Positions 33,826 to 44,660 of a DNA stretch of 64,000 nucleotides are shown in pieces. Under the pieces are notes generated by a model. That model was not told the DNA's origin and ran no database searches. It saw only the letters and a program-made list of their open reading frames with translations. Source of the stretch: Bactrocera neohumeralis (Eukaryota; Arthropoda; Insecta; Diptera; Tephritidae); the NCBI RefSeq assembly GCF_024586455.1, contig NC_065921.1, positions 64,295,528 to 64,359,527 of the forward strand. The letters are read 5' to 3'. Numbering within the stretch: position 1 is the stretch's first letter; every line of letters starts with the position of its first letter. The position numbers and the translations under genes were made by a program.

Positions 33826-34382
33826 GTTAACTTCGGTTGCACCGAAGCTAAATACTCTTCACAGGTGCATTTCTGTTAGTAACTATGTGTTCAGTTTGTA
33901 TGGAAGCTATGTATGTATATGCTATAGTAATCCGTTCTAAACAAGTTTTTTAGAGATTACATTGTTGCCTTAAAAAATAACATACACCAAATTTCGTGAA
34001 TATATCTTGTCAAATGTGAAAGTTGTCCATACAAGAACTTGATTCCGATCGTTCAGTTTGTATGGCAGCTATATGCTACAGTTAACCGATCTGTTTCTTG
34101 GTCCGATATCGGCCGTTCCGACAAATGAGCAGCTTCTTGAAGAGAAAATGACGTTTGCAAAATTTCAAAATGATATCTTAAAAACTGAGAGACTAGTTCG
34201 TATGTATACAGACAGACAGACGGACAGACAGACGGACAGACGGACAGACGGACATGGCTAAATCGACTCAGCTCGACATACTGATCATTTATATATATAC
34301 TTTATAGGGTCTCCGACGATTCCTTCTGGGTGTTACAAACTTCGTGACAAACTTAATATACCCTGTTCATGGTATAAATATA
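33826..34382 (-). repeat. DINE-like family B, near-complete copy
   Basis: Read on the minus strand, it starts with TATACCATGAACAGGGTATA, continues with AAGTTTGTCACGAAG, then CGTCGGAGACCCTATAAAG, a TATATATA tract and a core (GATCAGTATGTCGAGCTGAG). A GTCY microsatellite (34207-34256) follows. It ends with a stem-loop (CTTCGGT and ACCGAAG arms, 33832-33848) and TTAACG. The order matches DINE-1/INE-1 and mini-me elements of flies. Fragments of the same family occur at 7925-8192 and 49118-49445. A plus-strand open frame at 34058-34261 is an artefact of the microsatellite. Confidence 0.82.
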
Positions 34383-34994
34383 AAGAGATAGTTTTGAATC
34401 CTGTTCCAATACATGATGAACTAGTCGAGTGGAGTAGACTAAATGATGGTTGAAGTGGGAAGAGGGGCACATACACTTAAGGTTTGTTTTGCATATTAAA
34501 CGAGTAAGATTTAGACTGTGGCGGCTGATGTAAACAAGTTTCTATTGAAGAAAATTTTTTACCATCAAAGTTATTCGCCACAGACAGGTTAGATTACACT
34601 AACTGGCTGTCATGCTATACATAGATCTTCGGAGCCTTCGTTAAGCCAGAAGGAAGTTCATTAGTGGTACGAGCTAAGGCTTACGTCGTGCAGGATTTCA
34701 ACGCTTTTTGAGAAGTTTAATAGAGACTTTTTATCTTATTCTGATAATTGAACTGCGAAGTTGCTAGATATCTTAGCCGATTCTTTCCCATGCCATCTTC
34801 CCTACACTTTCTACAAGTGTCATCGTTAATAATACCCATATGATTCGCACTTGTTGATGCAAATCCCGTGCGGAGGAGGTCGTTGTGTCTTTGGACTCAG
34901 AAGGAGTGCCGTTGAAGCCGCAAAGTGAGAGAGGTGGCGAAGAATGAACGTAAACGTCAAATCAAGGATGATTGGCAGGGGTAAAATAGCGAAT
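34383..34994. other. Unrecognised DNA, possibly degraded R1-type 5' region
   Basis: It precedes the R1-clade relic and may contain its ORF1 remnants, but no motif is clear. Confidence 0.3.
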
Positions 34995-36180
34995 GCGAGT
35001 TCAGAAGCTGTTCAGGCTGAACCTGCCTGAGTGCAAAAAATCAGACATTGGGGTTGAACGTAAACATTAAACCTAGGATGATCGTGCCGGGCTGCTAGGG
35101 CTGTAAACATAGGGCCAAATCGAAAGTTTGCCGACGATGCGGCAACGAGGGCCACAGAGCTGCAAGTCGCAACAATGCCCTCATTGTCGCAATTGTGGCT
35201 TCTGTCTACCCGATAAACTGCGGTATTTTCCTTGGCATATTTGTTCAGGGGGCTCGAAGCTTAGAGTATCTTGGCTGTCCGGAGGTTGCTCTATGGCGGA
35301 ATTACTTTTCGTACAGAAAAGCCTCTATCGGTGGAATGAGTGGAAGTGTGGAGATCAAAGTGACTCGTGGCTGCCCGCAGGTATTCATCTGTGGACCATA
35401 TATTTGGAACCTTATGATGAACCCTCTGCTTGGAAAACTCGAACCACACTGTAGATGTTGTGAGCATGCGGATGACCTTGTTCCTCTAGTTAAAGGTCGT
35501 TCAAGGAGCGAAATCGAGCGGGCGGGAAGACAGTTTTTGGAAATTGTCCATAACTGGGGGGGTAGGTGTGGGGTTGACATATCGGTGGATAAAACGGTGG
35601 TAATGCTCCTATGAGGTCAGCATCAGTTATATGGCGTATATATCGCGGCATGTGTCACTTATGGAGCCGCTGTATGATGGGAATCAGCTACGACGAAAGC
35701 AAAACATTTCTCTTTGTTCAACAGTGCATGATGCTTACCTGTCTGCTTGTATGTCGCACCGTTTCAACGGATGCGATACAAGTTTTGCTAGGAGCGCTCC
35801 CTCTTTACCTGATTGTCATACAGCGCGCTGTTCCATTCAGGTTAAGAAGGGGTTTGAGTGTGACATTACAGCGAAGTGATTGGATTTCCCATAATGATGT
35901 GAAGACGGAGAGATATCTAGGGAGCAAGAAGCGTCTAGATGATAGGGTTAGGTGTAGGTGGCACTACCGTTGGGACAATTGTTCTCTAGGTTGAGTGACT
36001 TACTTACGAGTACATTCGAGACGTTAGGTTTGTTGAAGAAAATCCAGACTTCAGATTCTCTCTGAGTCTGGGTTTTCTGTTCACAGGGCATAGACCGCAT
36101 TTCTGCATCAGAAGCACCTCGCTGATAGCTCTGAGTATTCCTGAGGATTAGGTGCATATAAGTCTGACCAGAGACTTAAT
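34995..36180 (+). pseudogene. R1-clade non-LTR retrotransposon relic (ORF1 zinc knuckle joined to RT)
   Basis: Near 35127-35165 a CCHC zinc knuckle (CRRCGNEGHRAASC across a frame change) marks the end of ORF1. The frame that continues from the knuckle runs without a stop through YFSYRKASIGGMSGSVEIKV, TRGCPQVFICGPYIWNLMMN (RT block 4) and HCRCCEHADDLVPLV, where the catalytic YADD has become HADD. DISVDKTVVMLL ends it (35614). The endonuclease domain is missing between knuckle and RT. After a frameshift, CMMLTCLLVCRTVSTDAIQV (about 35715-35780) and RRGLSVTLQRSDWISHNDVK form the thumb region. DVRFVEENPDFRFSLSLGF (about 36018-36075) is the C-terminal part. The element is inactive. Confidence 0.78.
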
Positions 36181-36480
36181 TTTTAATTCATGGGGAGAAG
36201 GAGCCCTTTGAAGTTCGCTCCAACCTGCTGATGCAGTTTGGTCCTTCGGGAAGTATCATAGTTATTGTGGTTGAAACTTAAATGCCTTAGGTAACTCAAT
36301 GTGGAGTTGCATTGCAGGTTTTAGATTGGCCTCAAAACCTACCAAGGTGGTTAGTGTGTCCATTCCACACTACCAATTAATACCGAATAATGTGTTGCAT
36401 TTTCGAGGCGTTAATCAACGCATTGTATTGATCCATGTGCATTTGTGCACCGTGAGGTTAGGCCATAACTAGGTCCTCAC
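36181..36480 (+). repeat. 3' untranslated region of the R1-type relic, shared with the SINE-like element
   Basis: It follows the R1-type coding relic directly and aligns with 53802-54110. Shared pieces include GAAGTTCGCTCCA/GGAGTTCGCTCCA, GTGGAGTTGCATTGCA, CTACCAAGGTGGTTAGTGTG and GACGCATTGTATTGATCCAT. The common segment ends near 36470. Its position right after the coding relic suggests it is this family's 3' untranslated region. Confidence 0.62.
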
Positions 36481-36519
36481 CTTGATCATTTATATCCTCA
36501 TCCATATCCACCTGTTCTT

Positions 36520-36830
36520 TCTGAAATTTTGTAGTGCATTGTTTTTTTAAGGTCTCCGCATTCCATCAACTAATTCGGTAGCTGGGCGTTTGGCACTTTT
36601 GGTTATCTCATCAGCCATTTCGTTTTCCGGAATGCTCTTGTGATCAGGAATAGTACATATGCAGTCTCTTTCCACTAGCTATTATATCTCTTCTCGGGAC
36701 ATTCTCTGACGCAATGCGATGTGAGCTTGTTGCTTAAGTTGCCGCTAGCTATCAGCTCAGCAGCTTTCTTGACCGTATACACTTCTGCCAAGAAGATACT
36801 ACAGTAACAGCTGATTTCACAAGCAAAATG
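36520..36830 (-). pseudogene. RNase H domain relic of a non-LTR retrotransposon
   Basis: The minus strand encodes FLAEVYTVKKAAELIASGNL (about 36800-36740), the block with the conserved Glu (usually FQAEVYAI). VRECPEKRYNS follows and, after a frame change, PDHKSIPENEMADEITKSAK (about 36640-36580), the GH-x-x-I-x-x-NE-x-AD block with GH now DH. The first relic of the window (1-360) has the same order and is probably the same family. The middle catalytic Asp block is missing. Confidence 0.6.
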
Positions 36831-36959
36831 ACCTAAGTGATGAAGCACATTTTCACCTTGATGGGTTTGTTAACCGCCACAATTTCTTCGTTTTTTTGGT
36901 TCAGAGGACCCATATATTATTGCCAAACACAAATGCATACATAAAGTGTCATTTTTTGT

Positions 36960-37455
36960 TGTGGATATTGCACAGAAGATTTAAATGGACTATACTCTTC
37001 TGAAAATGAGTCGGGTCAAATAATGCTCGATATAGCGACATAATAACACAGTTCCTTTTGTCGAAATTTAATGATATTGATGCGGCTAATATGTGGTTTC
37101 AACAAACCGGTGCCCCATGTCATTCAGCCCGTGAAACACTTCAATTACAGCATGAGACATTTCCAGGTGAGTACACGACCTTGTCGTTTTGATTGACACA
37201 ATTTCAATTTTTTTATAAGGTTATTTGAAATCTCAGGTCTATTCCAATCGGCGATTTAATGTTGCATCAGTGAGAGTTATGGATAATTTCGAAAAAATGA
37301 GTGCGTATGTGTGTGGAAAGCCGTGGAGGTCATTTGCCCTTTTTTTGATATTCCATAAATAACCTTTAGAATTCAACAAAAAATTAGAATCGAAAGACTA
37401 AAAACTGTGTTTTCTATTTAATTCCAATCTCACTTTAATTTTGGGACACCCTTTA
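36960..37455 (+). mobile_element. DDE transposon 3' relic (different from the 22-kb family)
   Basis: The plus strand contains KFNDIDAANMWFQQTGAPCH (about 37066-37125), the W-F-Q-Q-D-G-A block of DDE_3 transposases with the catalytic Asp replaced by Thr. SARETLQLQHETF follows and, after a gap, LKSQVYSNRRFNVASV and MDNFEKMSAYVCGKPWRS, the C-terminal region. The third acidic block is deleted. The end near 37440-37455 reads TTTGGGACACCCT, a terminus commonly seen in this group. No 5' end was found. Confidence 0.6.
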
Positions 37456-40400
37456 TTTCTCAGAAAGCTGTTTTATATACACAAATGCACACATGCATAT
37501 AAGCCATAGTTTTCTAGAGTAACTTAGCAAAGTCACGAACCAAATTCAAAAATAGATTTAAAAAAAAATAGTACTTGAGAATTTTTACATACCTCTTTTT
37601 AATACTAAATAACTAATGATAAATCAAATATTGCAGAAATCGTTCATGGATATCAAATTATCCCCTTTTGGTGATGTTTAAGTTGTTATAATTACAGTCA
37701 TAATTGTCGGGTTTTTGGCTAGATCAAACTACCTAAAAGGTAAGGACAGCATCGACTCTAAAATAAGCGTTCTCACGAAGAAACTGCATATTCCAAGAAG
37801 CTTTAAATAAGTTTTTCAAATTTTAGTTATGTTGTCATTTTTCTAAAACTTTTCCATATTTCTTAATATTTTTTCCAATTTGGCTTACAACTGAAACAAA
37901 CAAAAATTAATGAATAAATCAAAATATACCAAAAAACACACAAAAATAATTGGAACATTTTCACAGCAAGTTATTAGTTATGCCGCTGAAATCAACAGCT
38001 ATAAATTTCGCCAACCGCAATTCCCTGCCATGGCGCCAACAATACAAAATTACTCATATACAAATACACCAAAAAAAAAAAAAAATACAGCAAATCGGAA
38101 AAATACCAGTCGACATAGGCATACTGCTAGTGCAAATACACAAAAACTATTCCAGTATAATTGCTTTAGCCTATAAATTAGCATACTTTGCGGCGCCAGT
38201 GCTAACAGCAACTCAAAACAACAACAACGGCAACAGCAGAAACCGAGAGCGGCCAGCAAATCAGTCGATGCCGCACATTTATTAAGCGCACGCATGCCAT
38301 TAACGCCACAGAAAGCCTGCTTGTGCTTTTTTCAGCAACTATTTGCATTACATGAAGCCACAACGCCAAACAGTATGCAGCAAGAAAAAAGCTTTACATA
38401 ATTTATATGCACATGTGTTGCCAGTAGTAGTCGCAGAGAGCGCGTATTTCATAATAATGATTTATGAAAACAATTCAATCAAAATGAACAGCCCAAAAGT
38501 ATGCAATGAAAAATTTACACCTTTTAAAACGGTGCAATCCAGCAATGGATATGCCATGCTGACAGCCAGTTGTTGGCGAAATTCGATTTAAATTTATGTT
38601 TTTGTGCACCACACTGCTATTTTTGTTGTTTGTATTTTATATATATTTGTTGCTGCTTTTTTAACATGTTTTTGTAAACGACGCCTGCTTGCGCTCTGCC
38701 ACGATCCACGCAATTATCGCTGTTTATTGGCCGTGTTCGTGTGCGCCCACTGGTTGTGCCGCCATGCAACCGCGCCCAAATGTATGCTTCAACATTGATT
38801 TATGCCTCGGGTATGCGGCAGTTGCTTTTTATGTGTAATGTCGCCTTTTGGTATTGCGGCTGTGTTGTGGCTATATTCACAAGCCGATTCTTGTAATAAT
38901 ACATAATGAGCGTATTGACATTGGTTTTGTTGTTGTAAAATGTTTTGTTGCATTTAACATTGATTGAACAGTGTTATGTTTGAAAATATAATTTCCGGCA
39001 ACTCTGGTGTTCTCCAAAGAGTTTTCCCCTTACCTTTCTGAGTTTTCAGAAGACTTACGCTGGCCAATAACATTAAACCTCGAGATGATACGACCGACAG
39101 AGCTGTTCAAAGCTTCATGCGGTAAAGATAATACATATTGAGGCCTTTGCTGCAGTTCCTATAGGTTTCGCTAAATGAACTCCCTCTGTTCAGCTTGAAA
39201 CTAATATACCCTGCCTGCAGTTACAAAAGTGGAGAAGTATACCCTCTTGTTAATAAATATATCTTTACAACATATGAACTCAAAAAGTGACTTACCTCCA
39301 GCATTAATGTTCAAGCTTCCCAAGACAATGTGCCTTGAGCTCGCATCTGAGCCAATAATAACGACGGCTCCACTGCGTCATCGTGCAGCGTTCTCTTCTG
39401 GGAGTCAATTACAACTTATAGACGCGTAAGTGTTGTATCCATTATGAAAGTTTTGAGTTCAACTCCACGACACAACGCCCAAAAATTCATTAAGGACCAT
39501 CTAAGTATTCCTCGAAGCCCAGTTTATTAAAAAGTAAAACAGTCTAAGAAATACCACTCATTTCATTTCTGTTTATCCATTTTTTCGCAATAATAAAAGT
39601 TGCTTCACTCAATTTGATATAAAACACCAATTGATGATCCGACAGCTGTCAAATTTATACCCATTTTCAAGGTTAGGGCTAACTAGGAATCATATGGATT
39701 GAATTCTAGCAACGCCATCTGTGTATCAGGCCGGCCACTGACCTCTCAATATTTCCTGACTCGAACTAATCTTTCTGAGTATGCGGTAAAACACCAATTC
39801 GAAACGGAAATGAAGCAGAATACGGCGAATTTGGTTTAAGGCTGTCAATAATTTCGCGATTTAAATGTGAGTGTGTATTAGAATATTCTAGGCAATTCGG
39901 TCTCGGTTAGGGTGCATTGCAAACTATTGACCCACTGAAATATACATGCCATTATAATGAAATTCAAAAGCAAATTTTTAAAACGCCTAAAACTATACTT
40001 TAAATTAATCTGTAAAAATTTCTACGTCAACTGTTGAATTCACAACTTTCCCATATTCACCAAACATGGCAACACCCAACCGTTAAATGTTTTTACATTT
40101 CTTTTTTGTGATTTCTCGCCTTCGCATTTAAGTTTAACCGCCGCAAACTGTTGCAACCACATGTCGTGCAACATTAACTACACTTTCAAATCCTACTCCA
40201 ATGCTTTTCTTATTGTTGTTGTTTGCCAGCAGTGCTGTTCATTGGCCTCGCGAACGCCAGCAACGCGTCCAAACAATTTTAAACATTCCGTTTAAACAAA
40301 AACAAAAACATTCAGTGCCGCCCATTGTTGCCGCCCGCAATTCGCAGCGCTTTATTGTTGGCGTTGTTGCATAGATGGTAGCGGTGTTGTCGCTGGGCAT

Positions 40401-41411
40401 GTTATTGCGGTTATGTTTCGCTTTTATGATTATTATTACAACGTTGTTGTTGCTGCTGTTGCCACTTATGTGGCAACACAAGCGCCTCCAAATGGTTGTA
40501 TGTTTGTGTGTGTGTGCGTGGGTGCAAAAGTGACCTTTACTGCAAGCGTTTGTTGCTGTGGTAATTTCTAAATGTTGCAAATGAGATAAGTGGTAGTGAA
40601 AGGGTGCGTGGCGTGCGCGCAACGACCGCAGATAGCGAAACCGTCTGTCCTGTTGTCACAATTGAAGGGGTTAAGTGCCTGTGAGTGTGGTTTTGTTGCA
40701 GCCAAGGCTTGTGGTAATGTGTTGCAAGAAAAAATATATTTTTTTATTATTGTATTGTTGCAACTGATTTTACTTGTACTCCCCTTGCGGTCATTTAAAG
40801 TAATTTTGAGCTTTTTTCGCAAGCGCCTATATGTATACTTCTAGTTTCAGCATTCACTTGTCACGACTTTCTTTAAAAATAGTTTTCATCACCCTCTTAC
40901 CACCTCAACTTTTCCTTCACCCCCACCAACAGCTGCTTGTCATAATAGTCCCATTATTTCATGCTGTTTGTTAACATTAGTTGCGTTTCACAAATGTTAT
41001 TGCACACTTTTAGGTGCAGTGTTCGTGTTTATTTTCTTTTTCCTTTCATTCACTGTTCTCCAACTTTTTTCTTCTCTGCCATAACCAATATTGTATGTCC
41101 TTTATTATTGTTGTCGTTCTTAAGTGCTGCACAATAATTAAAAAAAACTAACGGTAACATTAAATTCAACCATAAGTTGAACGGCCCGCCGTCCGGTACT
41201 TACAAGCATGACAAGTCTGTCATTACATTTTATTGACATGCATTGCTACTTTGGTTCAATGTTCGCAAGACGCTTTTCAATTACCTCCACCCTCTCTTGA
41301 AATAATAACGGTTATAAATGCTTCACAGTAGTACAGTTATGGTAGAAATGACACAGTTGTCGTGGTTGTACAAGGGTTAATATTGATACGAAAAGCGTGT
41401 TGTTTACTATA
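37456..41411. other. Long apparently unique region
   Basis: Mostly single-copy-like AT-rich DNA. An A-run lies near 38070-38085, CAACAA repeats near 38220-38240 and TTG repeats near 38925-38940, 40210-40225 and 40440-40460. A TGTGTGTG run lies near 40505-40520. Several TTTATG/TTTATA motifs cluster at 38400-38600. Open frames (37910-38285 plus, 40239-40622 minus, 40590-40844 plus) overlap one another and show no domain. No transposon boundary was found except the MITE at its right end. Regulatory DNA of a neighbouring gene is possible but unsupported. Confidence 0.35.
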
Positions 41412-41558
41412 TGTGACCTGGTCTACGAAAAGGGGGCTAACGTGCGAAAACTAGTTTTCTGGGAAAAGCTGTTAAAAATAATCGTCAGTTTCTCGTTATC
41501 TCATTAATTGTTCTCCTTTTTTTGACGCCTAAGCCCCCTTTTCCTAGACCAGGTCACA
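41412..41558. mobile_element. 147-bp MITE with 27-bp terminal inverted repeats
   Basis: The ends TGTGACCTGGTCTACGAAAA and, inverted, TGTGACCTGGTCTAGGAAAA each continue into GGGGGCT: 27 bp with a single mismatch. The element is flanked by TACTATA on both sides (41405-41411 and 41559-41565), a 7-bp direct repeat that could be read as 8 bp with a shift. It has no coding capacity. The superfamily is uncertain: an 8-bp duplication would suit hAT, but the ends do not show the usual CA(A/G)TGG. Confidence 0.85.
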
Positions 41559-41565
41559 TACTATA

Positions 41566-42102
41566 TAAAATTCTCTCCTAGCACTAAATAAGCCTCCTTA
41601 GTTCAAGAAAATCTTCCACAAATGTTTTCCTTGAACTTAAGATACCTAAATACCAAATTTTAGCTTGGTGTATCTTGGTTTTGAAAGGCAAAAATGTTCA
41701 TTTTTAAGTTGAGATATTAAATCTTAATCAGAGCTTTAAGATCATCTACTAATTTTACGCGATGTTTAAAGTTGAGTATCATCCAAATATTAAGAATTTT
41801 GCACTGAGCTCGATATTTTCCTACTCAGCAGTCCTATTCAACTTATAGTCACAGTAATCCGGACGGGTAGTCCTTAAACATATGTACTTAGGTTTTCAGA
41901 GCCAAGCTCACCCTTTCTTTCCTAAAATCCAGTCTGAGATATAAGAGCTAAGATATTAAGCCTTCTTTTTTATCTTCTTTCGAGTTTGTGCCGAAATTCG
42001 AGTGTAACGCCGATGTTCTGATAAAGGAATATTTTCCTTACAATAATCATCAGAAATTAGCTGATAGTATTTACCTGCAACACTTACTATGCTAAAAGAT
42101 AA
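41566..42102. other. Unrecognised AT-rich DNA
   Basis: Nothing recognised; this is the target region of the RT insertion that follows. Confidence 0.3.
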
Positions 42103-43272
42103 TCCTTTACTAATTTGCTTGAATTTGTATCACATGTATCAACGGGCTTTAGGGAGAATAAGAATACTGATGTTATATATACAGATTTTAGTAAAGCTTT
42201 TGATAAAGTAAACCATTCAATTCTTTTGAATAAACTTGATCTTCTTGGTTTTCAACCAATATTTCTAAAATGGGTTGCTTCTTATCTTAGTAATAGAATT
42301 CAACAAGTCATATTTAAAGATACTTTTTCTGACATAATCAATGTTCCTTCAGGCGTTCCTCAAGGTAGCCATCTTGGTCCAATTCTGTTCTTGTTATTTA
42401 TTAACGACATATCATCTGTTGTTAAGTTTTCAAAAGTTTTATTATATGCTGACGATGTAAAACTTTTTAAAACATATACTTCAAACAGCGAAAGATGTCA
42501 GTTGCAAACAGACTTAAACAACCTAGTTTCTTGGTGTGATAGAAATGACATGCCATTGAACCTTAAAAAATGTAAAACGATGTGCTTTTCACGTAGATCT
42601 GTAGACCCTACCTCATACGCAATACAAAACTTTAGGTTGGAGCAAGTATGCAGTTTTGTTGATCTGGGAGTAACTATGGACCCCAAACTCAATTTTAATC
42701 TTCACGTATCTTCCACGGTTTTTAAAGCTAAAGGCCCTCTTAGTTTTGTTAAACGTTGGTCTAAAGAATTTAGAGATCAGCTTACCACAAAAATTCTTTT
42801 TACATCTCTGGTGAGGCCTATATTGGAGTATGCTTCTGTGGTTTGGAACCCTAGTTACCAAGTCCATTCCGATAAGTTAGAGTCCGTTCAAAAACATTTT
42901 TTACTTTTTGCCTTAAATCATTTGCATTGGGATTCCAGTTTAAATCTTCCCCCTTACATTAACCGTTTAAAACTTATAAATCTCCCTACACTCGCTAGTC
43001 GTAGGGAGATGCTTGGTATAATATTTCTTGTAAAACTCATGAATGGGTCAGTCTGTAGCCCATCTCTCTTATCTGATATTAATTTTAACGTTCCCGCTCG
43101 CCCTACCAGGCAGTTTAGACCCTTACTTTTAAAATTTTCTAGAACAAATTTTGAGTTAAACGAACCATTCCGCCGTATATGTCATGATTTCAATTTTCAT
43201 TCCAGCACATTTGATCTAACAGACTCACTCTTTACCATTAAAAAAATTATTTTATCTACTCTTAACAAGTAA
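42103..43272 (+). CDS. Non-LTR reverse transcriptase, C-terminal part, uninterrupted
   Basis: About 385 codons are open without a stop. The first codons read SFTNLLEFV, the usual (S/T)-T-x-N-LLEF stretch before RT block A, so the frame is entered by truncation and the TTG at 42115 is not a true start. RT blocks in order, numbered from the TTG: DFSKAFDKVNH (24-34, first catalytic Asp), SGVPQGSHLGPILF (79-92), LLYADDVKLF (109-118, catalytic DD) and LNLKKCKTMCFSR. FVDLGVTMDPKLNF, the thumb region with SLVRPILEYASVVWNP, and an unassigned C-terminal tail follow. The 5' part (endonuclease and ORF1) is missing, so it cannot act alone. Lack of stops marks it as the youngest retroelement seen here. 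Confidence 0.88.
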   Translation, partial: SFTNLLEFVSHVSTGFRENKNTDVIYTDFSKAFDKVNHSILLNKLDLLGFQPIFLKWVASYLSNRIQQVIFKDTFSDIINVPSGVPQGSHLGPILFLLFINDISSVVKFSKVLLYADDVKLFKTYTSNSERCQLQTDLNNLVSWCDRNDMPLNLKKCKTMCFSRRSVDPTSYAIQNFRLEQVCSFVDLGVTMDPKLNFNLHVSSTVFKAKGPLSFVKRWSKEFRDQLTTKILFTSLVRPILEYASVVWNPSYQVHSDKLESVQKHFLLFALNHLHWDSSLNLPPYINRLKLINLPTLASRREMLGIIFLVKLMNGSVCSPSLLSDINFNVPARPTRQFRPLLLKFSRTNFELNEPFRRICHDFNFHSSTFDLTDSLFTIKKIILSTLNK

Positions 43273-43470
43273 CATTTAAAAATTATAAACTTTAATCTAA
43301 TTCTTAATTTCGGCTGTTGAAATTTTTGTTTCTGTAGCTGAGCAGCTTAAGATCGCAACGCTTAAAACTCTCTTGCCTTTTGTGACTCGGCTAATTCCGC
43401 TCGTTCGCGGATTGCGCCCCTCGCGTCGGTTGGGCGGGAGGAGGGTAATCGTTGGGTATTATTATTATTA
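42103..43470 (+). mobile_element. 5'-truncated Jockey/CR1-like non-LTR retrotransposon
   Basis: The element begins inside the RT domain, just after a TAA at 42100-42102 belonging to the host sequence. It contains an uninterrupted ORF and, after its stop, about 195 bp of 3' untranslated sequence with a GC-rich block (about 43400-43440). It ends in an ATT trinucleotide tail (about 43457-43471). A truncated 5' end plus a simple-repeat tail is the normal product of incomplete target-primed reverse transcription. No clear target-site duplication was found. Confidence 0.85.
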
Positions 43471-44329
43471 CAGACTTTTAGAAGAATGAGACTAAACTTC
43501 TAAATACATTTTACTATTTTGAACTATTTTTTAACTTAATCATAATCACAGATCTCACACCGAAATAAATCTTACTCTCTCAAACTCTTTTTCTCACTTT
43601 ATTACTCAAAATAATAAAAAAAATAATGTTATTACTGGTTATTACTGGAAATTCAAAATTAATTCCTAAATTAGGTCAAGTCAGGACCTCCTCAGTACCT
43701 GGTCAAACCGAGATATTGTTATTACATTACAACCTGGTACGTTCATGGCAGGGGTCTAAATCATCTGGGTCAGGAATCCTTTGTGATCCTGTTGATAGCA
43801 AAAGCGATTGATCTTCGATTCCTTAGCATTTTTATCCCGGTTACATCTGTAGAACACCACCTGGGACATTACAGTTCCCTGAAATCCAAATAAGCTCGAA
43901 ATAGTTAGGGATTAATTGTGCAGAGAAAAGATAGTTCTTTATTCTAGCACTTTATTGGTTATTGTTGTTGCTGTATGAACCCAAATATCATAAGAGTTTA
44001 ATCAATGTTGCGAATTGAGAAATCTTCACTGGATAAAAATCCAGATCCGTACACCCGACTGTTGTATTCCAAACTATTTCAGATTACCGTCCTTGAAGAT
44101 CAAATATAATAAAAGTTTAATTGATGTTGTGAGTTGAGAAATCTTATATATATAGTATATATCATACTGTGCCGGCGCAGTACGTGAACTTCTTGCAGAT
44201 TGCACAGTCTGCTTATTTTGCAGCAGTGCGTTGGTAGCATCGTGGTCTCAAGATGACTCTATTTATTACATGTATTGCACCTAGCTGAAGTGGAGTTTGG
44301 GTGGAGCTTTTTAACGCAGACGTAGCAGA
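43471..44329. other. Unrecognised DNA
   Basis: AT-rich. Contains the direct repeat listed at 43983-44145. No coding motif recognised. Confidence 0.3.
43983..44145. repeat. 44-bp imperfect direct repeat
   Basis: 43983-44026 and 44102-44145 share the pattern AAATAT-x-ATAA-(G/A)-AGTTTAAT and end GAGTTGAGAAATCTT or GAATTGAGAAATCTT. The two units are separated by about 75 bp of unrelated sequence. They may be a diverged local duplication or parts of a larger repeat family. Confidence 0.6.
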
Positions 44330-44660
44330 AAAATTCCTCCGAGCCCGGGTTGGACTCAATGCAGCTCTGCTGCAAAAAGTTGCTCATTTAATACTTCCGT
44401 AGTTTCGTTCCTGATACTGTAGCAAGCTAAACTCCTACTTATCTAGAATCGACGCCGATATACTAAATATATGTCCATCATTCAACGAGTCCTCGCATGT
44501 TTCTAAACACTTCTTCGCATGCCCAGCTGGCCCCACACATCTTGCATCCCTATCTCTATGGACCGACCCTGTCGAAACAGCACGTTTCCTGGGCCTACCA
44601 TAAGAAGACTTTGATGACAAATTATCTGAACTTTACCACCCGGACGGGGACTAATAACCG
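44330..44660 (+). pseudogene. C-terminal relic of a non-LTR retrotransposon
   Basis: The plus strand encodes SKLNSYLSRIDADILNICPS (about 44420-44480), then HVSKHFFACPAGPTHL and SLSLWTDPVETARFLGL (to about 44600). This is the Cys-His-type tail found after the RT in many Jockey-like elements, usually SRI-(D/N)-P-x-I-x-x-x-CP, H-x-x-x-H-L-F-x-C-P-x-x-P-T and LW-x-x-P-x-x-x-(A/V)-x-FL. The first Cys-x-x-Cys pair is partly lost. The RT itself was not found upstream. It is followed by ordinary DNA with CAACAAC. Confidence 0.6.

Noticed and set aside
34199..34256. Short regularly spaced GACAGACGGACA units that could suggest a CRISPR array
   Set aside because: It is a tetranucleotide microsatellite inside a fly dispersed repeat, with no spacers.
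38400..38600. Cluster of TTTATG/TTTATA motifs as a possible homeodomain-bound enhancer
   Set aside because: Such motifs are expected by chance in AT-rich DNA; conservation data would be needed.
39060..39120. Stretch near 39075-39100 resembling the R1-type ORF1 segment near 35060
   Set aside because: Only about 20 positions agree and no motif is encoded; too short to call.
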